This document shows, piece after piece, positions 1-5,612 of a DNA stretch of 7,540 bases; position 1 is the stretch's first letter, and each line of letters begins with the position of its first letter. The stretch comes from JALOAP01 sp964632355 (lineage in GTDB: Bacteria; Chloroflexota; Dehalococcoidia; Tepidiformales; Tepidiformaceae): the NCBI GenBank assembly GCA_964632355.1, contig CAZWBW010000118.1:1-7540 (forward strand). Reading direction: 5' to 3'. Position numbers and translations under genes: made by a program. The notes under the pieces are model-generated. The model did no database searches, was not told the origin of the DNA, and saw nothing but the letters and a program-made list of their open reading frames with translations.

Positions 1-415
1 TGCACCCGAGGACGCGCTGACCGTCGACGTCACGGGCTTCCAGTTCTCCTGGGAGTTCGCCTACGACCTGAGCGACCTCGGGCAGGGAGAGCCCCAGGGC
101 GAGGGAACCGTTTCCGTCATCGGCACCGCAGCCAATGCTCCGACGCTCGTGATTCCTGTGAACGAGCCTGTCGAGTTCCGGCTGCACTCGCCCGACGTCA
201 TCCACTCGTTCTACGTACGAGACTTCCTCTACAAGCTCGACGTTATCCCTGGCCGGGATAACAGGTTCACTGTCACCGCCACCAAGACCGGCGAGTTCCA
301 CGGCCAGTGCGCCGAATTCTGTGGGCTCGATCACGAAGCCATGCGCTTCACCCTCAAGGTTGTCGAACGCGAGGAGTTCGATGCCTACATCGCCGAACTC
401 GCCGCTGGAAACTGA
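1..415 (+). CDS. coxB: Cytochrome c oxidase subunit II, CuA domain (5' truncated by window edge)
   Basis: This is the C-terminal part of subunit II, which takes electrons into the binuclear CuA centre outside the membrane and passes them to heme a in subunit I. The open frame starts at base 2 and runs to TGA at 413-415, giving about 137 residues; the N-terminal membrane helices lie outside the window. The aromatic segment GFQFSWEF is at 35-58. The CuA ligands are all present: His in SPDVIHSF (203-205), then CAEFCGLDHEAM at 308-343 with both Cys, the Glu, the His and the Met in the standard spacing. The protein ends about 23 residues after the last ligand. There is no CxxCH, so it is not a caa3-type subunit II with a fused cytochrome c. 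It is first of four oxidase genes in a row, and a 107-base spacer separates it from coxA. Identification is very secure. Confidence 0.97.
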   Translation, partial: APEDALTVDVTGFQFSWEFAYDLSDLGQGEPQGEGTVSVIGTAANAPTLVIPVNEPVEFRLHSPDVIHSFYVRDFLYKLDVIPGRDNRFTVTATKTGEFHGQCAEFCGLDHEAMRFTLKVVEREEFDAYIAELAAGN

Positions 416-423
416 GTAGCTAC

Positions 424-450
424 CGGCTGCCCTCCTCCGATGGGCAGCCG
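424..450 (+). promoter_or_regulatory. Stem-loop in the coxB-coxA spacer with an anti-Shine-Dalgarno loop
   Basis: CGGCTGCCC (424-432) and GGGCAGCCG (442-450) are a perfect 9-bp inverted repeat around a 9-base loop (433-441). It begins 8 bases after the coxB stop. No T-run follows, so a simple intrinsic terminator is unlikely. The loop contains TCCTCC (433-438), the exact complement of the coxA ribosome binding site GGAGGA (511-516). The hairpin is seen directly. A role in sequestering the coxA start, or as an mRNA processing or stability element that sets subunit ratios, is inference. Confidence 0.5.
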
Positions 451-510
451 CTGATAACCATCGCGGGCCCGGTGGTTCGGGCAGGGTAGTTCAGGGGCCG
501 GGGGAGCCCG

Positions 511-516
511 GGAGGA
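511..516 (+). promoter_or_regulatory. Ribosome binding site of coxA
   Basis: GGAGGA lies 6 bases before the ATG at 523. This supports that start codon over internal ones. The site is exactly complementary to the loop of the upstream stem-loop at 424-450 and sits in a very GC-rich leader with other possible pairings (for example CCCGGG at 507-512 overlapping it), so its accessibility may depend on RNA folding. Confidence 0.85.
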
Positions 517-522
517 CGCAGA

Positions 523-2190
523 ATGGCGACCATCGCTGTACCACACGTGCGTGGGCAAGAGCGCCCAGCAATTCTCGACTGGCTAACCACCGTCGACCAC
601 AAGAAACTCGGCATCATGTACCTCTACACGGCACTGTTCTTCTTCGCCGTGGGAGGTATCCTCGCGCTCCTCGTTCGAGCGCAGTTGGCCGTGGCCGACA
701 GCAACCTCATGGGGAACCACACCTACAACCAGGTGTTCACCATGCATGCCTCGGCCATGCTCTTCCTGTTCATCATCCCGGTCTGGGCTGCGTTCGGTAA
801 CTACTTCGTACCGCTCCAGATCGGTGCCGTGGACATGGCCTTCCCGCGCATCAACGCCCTGTCGTTCTGGCTCTTCCCCACGGGCGGCATCCTCATGTTC
901 GCCGGGTTCCTGGTCGATGGGGGCTCTGCCTCCGCGGACTGGACGGCCTACAGCCCGCTCGCTCGGACGCTCGGCCCGGGCATGGACCTCTGGATCATCT
1001 CGGTCATCATGCTCGGCATCTCGTCGACCATCGGCGCCGCGAACTTCATCGTGACCATCTTCCGCATGCGCGCGCCCGGCATGACGATGTTCCGCGTCCC
1101 TGTCTTCTGCTGGAACATCCTCGCCACGTCGGTGCTGCAGCTGCTCGCCACGCCGGTTCTCGCGTCCGCCCTCGTCATGCTCTACATCGACCGCAACTTT
1201 GGCGGCGCGTTCTTCGACCCGAACGGCGGTGGGAACGCGGTGCTCTGGCAGAACGTCTTCTGGTTCTACTCGCACCCTGCCGTCTACATCATGATTCTCC
1301 CCGGCATGGGCATCGTGTCCGAAGTCATCCCCGTCTTCTCGCGGAAGCCGCTGTTCGGCTACAAGGCGTTCGTCTTCGCCACCCTGGGCATCGCCGGCCT
1401 CGGCTTCAGCGTGTGGGCGCACCACATGTTCACCACCGGCGCCGTGCTCCTGCCCTTCTTCAGCTTCATGACCTTCATNNNNNNNNNNACCATGCTGATC
1501 GCCATCCCGACCGGCGTGAAGATCTTCAACTGGCTGGCGACCATGTGGGGCGGCTCCATCACGTTCGAGACGCCGATGCTCTTCGCCCTCGGCTTCGTGA
1601 GCATGTTCCTCATCGGTGGCATCAACGGCACCTACAGCGCCGCCGTTCCAGTGGACTTCGCTATCCACGACACGTACTTCGTGGTCGCGCACATCCACTA
1701 CGTGCTCTTCGGTGGCTCGGTGTTCGCGATGTTCGCCGGCATCTACTACTGGTTCCCGAAGATTTGGGGCCGCCGGTTGAACGAGAAGTTGGGCGCGCTC
1801 CACTTCGCCATCATGTTCATCGGCTTCAACCTGGCTTTCTTCCCGATGCACCTGCTCGGCCTCGATGGCATGCCGCGCCGCATCGCCACCTATGCCGACA
1901 TCAACCACTGGGAACTGCTCAACTTCATCTCGACCGTGGGCGCGTTCCTCATCGGCGTGGCGATGATTCCGTTCCTCATCGCGGTAGTCGCGGCCTACAT
2001 GCGGCCGAAGGACCAGCCCGACAACCCGTGGGATGCCAACACGCTCGAGTGGGCGACCAGCTCGCCGCCTCCGGTCCACAACTTCGATAGCGTCCCCGAG
2101 ATCCATTCGGAACGGCCGCTGTTCGACCTCCGCCACGGCGTCACCGCGGGTCACGCGGTCCATCCCGGCACCAGCGAAGGCCGAGCCTAG
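523..2190 (+). CDS. coxA: Cytochrome c oxidase subunit I, A2-type heme-copper oxidase (contains a 10-N gap)
   Basis: This is the catalytic subunit: about 12 membrane helices carrying low-spin heme a, heme a3 and CuB, reducing O2 to water and pumping protons. Visible residues, numbered with the gap counted as four: heme a ligands His75 (MHASAM) and His392; heme a3 ligand His390 (VVAHIHYV); CuB ligands His251, His300 and His301; cross-linked Tyr255. D-pathway residues are Asp104 (GAVDMAFPR), Asn93 and Asn111. K-pathway residues are Thr330 and Lys333 in IPTGVKIFNW. The helix VI motif is YSHPAVY (249-255): Ala253 stands where A1 enzymes have Glu, and Tyr-Ser precede the His, which defines subfamily A2. 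The C-terminal tail has the usual NPWDANTLEW and SSPPP. There is no fused subunit III. The apparent length of 555 residues includes four unknowns and is probably a few too long. The ATG is supported by GGAGGA 6 bases upstream. Confidence 0.97.
   Translation: MATIAVPHVRGQERPAILDWLTTVDHKKLGIMYLYTALFFFAVGGILALLVRAQLAVADSNLMGNHTYNQVFTMHASAMLFLFIIPVWAAFGNYFVPLQIGAVDMAFPRINALSFWLFPTGGILMFAGFLVDGGSASADWTAYSPLARTLGPGMDLWIISVIMLGISSTIGAANFIVTIFRMRAPGMTMFRVPVFCWNILATSVLQLLATPVLASALVMLYIDRNFGGAFFDPNGGGNAVLWQNVFWFYSHPAVYIMILPGMGIVSEVIPVFSRKPLFGYKAFVFATLGIAGLGFSVWAHHMFTTGAVLLPFFSFMTFXXXXTMLIAIPTGVKIFNWLATMWGGSITFETPMLFALGFVSMFLIGGINGTYSAAVPVDFAIHDTYFVVAHIHYVLFGGSVFAMFAGIYYWFPKIWGRRLNEKLGALHFAIMFIGFNLAFFPMHLLGLDGMPRRIATYADINHWELLNFISTVGAFLIGVAMIPFLIAVVAAYMRPKDQPDNPWDANTLEWATSSPPPVHNFDSVPEIHSERPLFDLRHGVTAGHAVHPGTSEGRA
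1479..1488. other. Assembly gap (10 N) inside coxA
   Basis: Ten Ns interrupt coxA between FFSFMTF and TMLIAIPTG, in the segment joining the HHMF CuB ligands to the K-pathway Lys. The reading frame is kept on paper. In remembered family members the two flanks are continuous, with Thr-Met or Thr-Phe followed directly by LIAxPTG. The flanks therefore appear to duplicate about two residues, and the gap may be a placeholder over an overlap. Ten is a common fixed placeholder length, so the size should not be trusted. Confidence 0.9.
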
Positions 2191-2208
2191 GAAGGATTGA
2201 CGAGCGAT

Positions 2209-2817
2209 ATGGCTGCACACGGAGCACAGGTTCAGCGGCAGGGCCTCAGCAATGGCATGCTTGGCCTCATCCTCTTCATCGCCTCGGAGGTGATGTTCTT
2301 CGGCGGTCTGTTCGCGGCGTACTTCATCGCCCGCGCCGACTCGCCGTCCTGGCCCCCGACAGAACTCCTTACCGCCGATCAGATCGCCCGCGGGGTCGAA
2401 CTCGAATTGGAGATTCTCCTGCCGGCGATCGGCACTACCCTCCTGGTGATCAGCTCGATCACCATCCAGCTCTCGGTCTGGCAGGTGCAGCGTGGCAACC
2501 GCACCGCGATGATCTGGTGGCTCTTCGCCTCGATCGTCCTCGGCGCCATGTTCCTCACCATCCAGATGTACGAGTACACCCAGCTCCCCTTCGGCGCGGG
2601 GGACACCGTCTTCGGCACCACCTTCTACACTCTCACCGGCTTCCACGGTGCCCACGTCTTCGGTGGCGTGATATTTATGGCCGTGATCCTCGTCCGCGCA
2701 CTTGGCGGTCAGATGGACTCAGAGCATCATGAGGGACTAGAAGCGGCCTCCTTCTACTGGCACTTTGTGGACGTCGTCTGGCTCGCGCTCTTCACGACGG
2801 TGTACATCGTCCAGTAG
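2209..2817 (+). CDS. coxC: Cytochrome c oxidase subunit III
   Basis: This membrane subunit packs against subunit I and helps keep proton uptake and catalysis stable; it has no redox centre. From ATG 2209 it is 202 residues, with five predicted helices near residues 16-40, 68-91, 100-120, 137-163 and 179-201. This is the short five-helix bacterial form. Family signatures are FIASEVMFFGG with Glu27, FHGAHVFGG (145-153) and YWHFVDVVWL (183-192). An in-frame TTG at 2197 would add four residues, but the purine-rich GAAGGA (2191-2196) abuts it and so cannot serve it as a ribosome binding site. That motif sits 12 bases before ATG 2209, which is long but workable, so I chose the ATG. It starts 18 bases after the coxA stop and is cotranscribed with it. 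Confidence 0.95.
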   Translation: MAAHGAQVQRQGLSNGMLGLILFIASEVMFFGGLFAAYFIARADSPSWPPTELLTADQIARGVELELEILLPAIGTTLLVISSITIQLSVWQVQRGNRTAMIWWLFASIVLGAMFLTIQMYEYTQLPFGAGDTVFGTTFYTLTGFHGAHVFGGVIFMAVILVRALGGQMDSEHHEGLEAASFYWHFVDVVWLALFTTVYIVQ

Positions 2818-2843
2818 CTGGCCAGTTCCAGGAGTTTAGGTGA

Positions 2844-4232
2844 ATGAGTTCAACCAACATCGAACACGGCGGCCAACACGACCATCAGGAGATTCACCTT
2901 CCTGATCCGAGCGTGTGGCCCCTCGTAGCGGGCGTCGCGGCCATGCTCTTCGGGTTCGCGCTGATCTGGTGGTCGCGCGACCGAAGTGACGCGATAGCCG
3001 GGCCCGCGCTTGGCGGGACGCTCATCCTGCTCCTATTCGCGGTAATTGGTTGGGCCTGGCAAGACACGCAGATGCGGCGCAAGGCGGCCGAGGGGGAACA
3101 GGCCGCTCGCACCGGTGACCCCCGCTACACCCAGGTGCTCACCTTCGCCATCCCGGATGGCCAACTCGACGCCGCCCGCGGGGAAAACGGCATTCTGACC
3201 ATCATCGACCGAACCGACCTCCGCGACCTTTCCGGGTTCCAGGACCTTCGCATCACCGTCTCGCCGGCCGACGTTGGGCCGTCGCAGGTGCTCGTCGAGA
3301 CAACCTGGTCCGGTCGCGAAGAACTCGAGAGCTATAACGCGACCCGCCAGTCGCTTCTCGACATCCTGTCGGCTCACCCCGAACAGGTCGTCCCCGGCTC
3401 GGTCCAGGCCTTCGACATGGAGGTCGTGCGCGACACCAAGGAGACGGCGTTCCGGTTCAGCATTGGCGCTGCCGCGGCGCTGTTCGGCGCGTTCATCGTC
3501 GGTGGCGTGACGCTTGGTGCTGCCCTCAGCGCGTTCGAATCCGACCACGCTCCTGCGGCTGCCGATAACGGCGGCGGTGGCGGCCCAACCGCACCTGCGG
3601 ACCCCTACCGCATCGTCGCGACCGACAACGCGTTCGACAAGGACACGCTCGTGGCTCCGCCGAACACCGAGGTCACCTTCACCCTCGTGAACGACGGCCG
3701 CGCCAAGCACAACATCAGCTTCTACACGGCCGACCCGGCCGCCGGTGGCGAGGAGATCCACCTCGGCGAGATCATCGACGGCAACGGAACCACCGTCACC
3801 GAAACCTTCGTCACCCCGGACGTCGGCGAGTACTTCTTCCAGTGCGACGTCCACCCGGTCGAAATGCGCGGTGTGTTCCTGGTGCAGGAAGGCGCGCCGG
3901 CTCCGGGCGAAACTGGCGGAGCGGGTGGTGGAGCAGCCGCCGAGGGCGACGTTGTCGTGACAGCCGAGAACATGGCCTTCGACACGAACCGCATCGAGGC
4001 CACCGCCGGCCAACCGATCACGATCGTGCTGGTGAACAACGACTCGCAGATGCACAACATCAGCTTCTACACCGATGACTCCGCCTCGGAGCTGCTGGTT
4101 CCCGAAGCTGAGGGCGAAATCATTCGCCAGGGCGAGACCGCCACGATGACATTCACTCCACCCAGCCCCGGCACGTACTACTTCCACTGCGACCTGCACC
4201 CGCAGATGAACGGGCAGTTCATCGTCAACTAG
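2844..4232 (+). CDS. Oxidase subunit IV-like membrane protein fused to two cupredoxin domains
   Basis: This 462-residue multidomain protein is the last gene of the oxidase operon. Residues 17-26 (EIHLPDPSVW) and helices at about 25-43 and 54-72 look like the small bacterial oxidase subunit IV. Positive charges (MRRK, 77-80) place the next part in the cytoplasm. Residues 92-198 form a soluble alpha/beta domain that resembles the antibiotic-biosynthesis-monooxygenase type of ferredoxin-like fold; that match is tentative. A third helix (about 205-230) leads out, followed by a Gly/Pro linker (237-254), cupredoxin A (254-348; His289, Cys334, His337, Met341), a second linker (349-369) and cupredoxin B (369-462; His404, Cys449, His452, Met455). 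Both have complete type 1 copper ligand sets. The topology puts them on the same side as CuA, so a tethered electron-donor role is a reasonable inference. AGGAG (2830-2834) lies 9 bases before the ATG. A strong terminator follows the stop. Confidence 0.88.
   Translation: MSSTNIEHGGQHDHQEIHLPDPSVWPLVAGVAAMLFGFALIWWSRDRSDAIAGPALGGTLILLLFAVIGWAWQDTQMRRKAAEGEQAARTGDPRYTQVLTFAIPDGQLDAARGENGILTIIDRTDLRDLSGFQDLRITVSPADVGPSQVLVETTWSGREELESYNATRQSLLDILSAHPEQVVPGSVQAFDMEVVRDTKETAFRFSIGAAAALFGAFIVGGVTLGAALSAFESDHAPAAADNGGGGGPTAPADPYRIVATDNAFDKDTLVAPPNTEVTFTLVNDGRAKHNISFYTADPAAGGEEIHLGEIIDGNGTTVTETFVTPDVGEYFFQCDVHPVEMRGVFLVQEGAPAPGETGGAGGGAAAEGDVVVTAENMAFDTNRIEATAGQPITIVLVNNDSQMHNISFYTDDSASELLVPEAEGEIIRQGETATMTFTPPSPGTYYFHCDLHPQMNGQFIVN
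3708..3727 (+). repeat. Exact 20-base direct repeat, copy 1 (cupredoxin A His-ligand strand)
   Basis: This 20-base stretch, encoding HNISFYT and containing the first copper His ligand, recurs without a mismatch at 4053-4072, exactly 345 bases (115 codons) downstream. It marks the tandem duplication of the cupredoxin domain. Confidence 0.9.
4053..4072 (+). repeat. Exact 20-base direct repeat, copy 2 (cupredoxin B His-ligand strand)
   Basis: Second copy of the repeat at 3708-3727, in the same reading frame, containing the His404 ligand codon. The sequence around the two copies has diverged much more than the copies themselves. Confidence 0.9.
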
Positions 4233-4248
4233 CCGGGACAGCAAGCGG

Positions 4249-4284
4249 AAAAAGAGAGAGGGCCAACATCGGCCCTCTCTTTTT
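4249..4284. terminator. Bidirectional intrinsic terminator between the converging blocks
   Basis: GAGAGGGCC (4256-4264) pairs perfectly with GGCCCTCTC (4271-4279) around a 6-base loop. The stem is prolonged by A-T pairs and one G-T wobble. Five As (4249-4253) flank the left side and five Ts (4280-4284) the right, so each strand reads as a stem followed by a U-run. It lies 17 bases after the oxidase operon stop and 39 bases beyond the stop of the minus-strand CoA-transferase, so it can end both transcripts. Confidence 0.93.
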
Positions 4285-4322
4285 GCGTACAGCCCATGGT
4301 CCCGCCGGGTCAGGCGGTAAGG

Positions 4323-5612
4323 CTACTCGAACGCGCCCTCGGCGAGCAGTTCGATGAACTCCTCCTCCTCGAGCCCGATGAGCTCGCGATAGACGTACTC
4401 GTTGTCCTCGCCCAGGCACGGCGCCGCCTTCGACAACCGACCAGGCGTCCTGGAGAGCCGGAAGGCCGGGCCGTCGTAGGTGCGTTCGCCCATCACGGGG
4501 TGATGGAGCTTCCAGTAATGGCCGCGGTGCGCAAGCTGCGGGTCCTTGTGCATCGCCTCGGGCGACTGCACGATTCCCGCCGGCACACCGAAGGACTGGA
4601 AATGCGCGACCACCTCCTCGGTGGTGAACTGCCAGTCGGGCGGGAGTTCTGGTCCCTCGGGATCCACCGGCTTCGGACGCGCGGGATCGTAGGTGTGGTC
4701 GTCGAGCCACGCCTGGATGTGCCGGTCGATTTCCTTCTGCTCGTTCAGCCGCGACCACTTTCGCCGCATGCGCTCGAGGTCGCACCACTCTGGCCGACCG
4801 AGCGCCGCTTTGAACCCGTCCCACTCCTTCTCGGTAAAGCAGGCGATGACGATGTAGCGGCCGTCCTGGCAGCGGTAACAGCCGTGCGGCGCTGCCTCCG
4901 GGTCGCGGTTGCCGAGCCGGATCTGCTCGTGCCCGTTCGCCGTCCAGTCGAGGATCGCCGTCCACAGGCCGTGGACTGCCGCTTCGAACTGGCCGAAATC
5001 GATGTACTGCCCCTGCCCGGTGCGGCGACGATAATCGAGCGCCGCAATGAGTGCGGTCGCCGCGATGTGCGGCACCAGGAAGTCGGTATAGGCGATCCCC
5101 GTCCCGATTGGCGGGCCATCAGGCCAGCCGGTTAGGTGGTTGTACCCCGACGCCGCCTGCAGCACGTGCCCGTAGCCGGAGTAAAACGCCCATGGCCCCG
5201 TCTGCCCGTACAGCGGCATCGAAATCATGACGAGGTCGGGCCGCACTTCACGCAGCGACTCGTAGTCGAGCCCGAACCGTGCCATCGTGCCCGGCGTGAA
5301 CGACTCCGTCACCACGTCGCACTTTGCGACGAGGCGCTTCACCATCTCGGGCCCGCGCGGGTGCTTCAGATTCACCGACATGCCGAGCTTCGAGCTGTTG
5401 AAGTTCGCGTAGTACCCGGAGTTGTCGATGCCCGGCTCGTCGTTCACAAACGGGCCCACGCGCCGAAGCGCCTCCGGATAGGTGCTCGACTCCACCCGGA
5501 TGACTTCCGCGCCATGGTCCGCGAGGTACTTCGAGACGGTGGGGCCAACGCCAACCCAGGCCAGGTCCGCAACCCGGAGACCCTCGAACGGCAACTTCAG
5601 TTCTTCGCCCAT
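4323..5612 (-). CDS. Family III (CaiB/BaiF) CoA-transferase, catalytic Asp present
   Basis: These cytoplasmic enzymes move CoA from an acyl-CoA donor to a carboxylic acid through an Asp-bound mixed anhydride. The protein is 429 residues, close to the usual family length. It begins with the CoA-binding Rossmann part (GLRVADLAW, then GAEVIRVES at 34-42) and continues with GYGHVLQAASG and LTGWPDGPPIG. Asp177 lies in IAYTDFLVP at the fixed distance before ALIAAL where formyl-CoA transferase has Asp169. GQGQYIDF follows at 199-206. Residues about 306-330 are a Pro-rich stretch that looks like an insertion in the small domain. Its ATG overlaps the stop of the upstream transferase by one base (TGATG at 5614-5610), with GGTGA 4 bases before the start, so translation is probably coupled. 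The substrate is unknown; oxalate, carnitine, bile-acid, succinate or aromatic-acid types cannot be separated here. Confidence 0.93.
   Translation of the reverse strand: MGEELKLPFEGLRVADLAWVGVGPTVSKYLADHGAEVIRVESSTYPEALRRVGPFVNDEPGIDNSGYYANFNSSKLGMSVNLKHPRGPEMVKRLVAKCDVVTESFTPGTMARFGLDYESLREVRPDLVMISMPLYGQTGPWAFYSGYGHVLQAASGYNHLTGWPDGPPIGTGIAYTDFLVPHIAATALIAALDYRRRTGQGQYIDFGQFEAAVHGLWTAILDWTANGHEQIRLGNRDPEAAPHGCYRCQDGRYIVIACFTEKEWDGFKAALGRPEWCDLERMRRKWSRLNEQKEIDRHIQAWLDDHTYDPARPKPVDPEGPELPPDWQFTTEEVVAHFQSFGVPAGIVQSPEAMHKDPQLAHRGHYWKLHHPVMGERTYDGPAFRLSRTPGRLSKAAPCLGEDNEYVYRELIGLEEEEFIELLAEGAFE

Noticed and set aside
424..450. Reading the coxB-coxA stem-loop as an intrinsic terminator
   Set aside because: No T-run follows the stem, and coxA is clearly part of the same operon.
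467..482. Second short inverted repeat (GCCCG and CGGGC) in the coxA leader
   Set aside because: Only 5 bp in very GC-rich DNA, so expected by chance. It could compete with other pairings but is not supported on its own.
2197..2208. TTG at 2197 as the coxC start
   Set aside because: The purine-rich motif directly abuts it with no spacing, while ATG 2209 begins a normal subunit III N-terminus.
583..2655. A 690-codon open frame on the minus strand opposite coxA and coxC
   Set aside because: Its product is dominated by Glu, Asp, Arg, His and Gly with no recognisable domain. It lies wholly opposite two certain genes, crosses the N gap, and is the usual antisense shadow of GC-rich coding DNA.
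3033..4244. A 403-codon minus-strand frame opposite the fused cupredoxin gene
   Set aside because: It has no domain or ribosome binding site, would start inside the spacer beside the terminator, and mirrors the codon pattern of the plus-strand gene.
4296..5135. A 279-codon plus-strand frame after the terminator
   Set aside because: It lies opposite the transferase with Asp177, has Arg/Val/Leu-rich low-information sequence, and no family signature.
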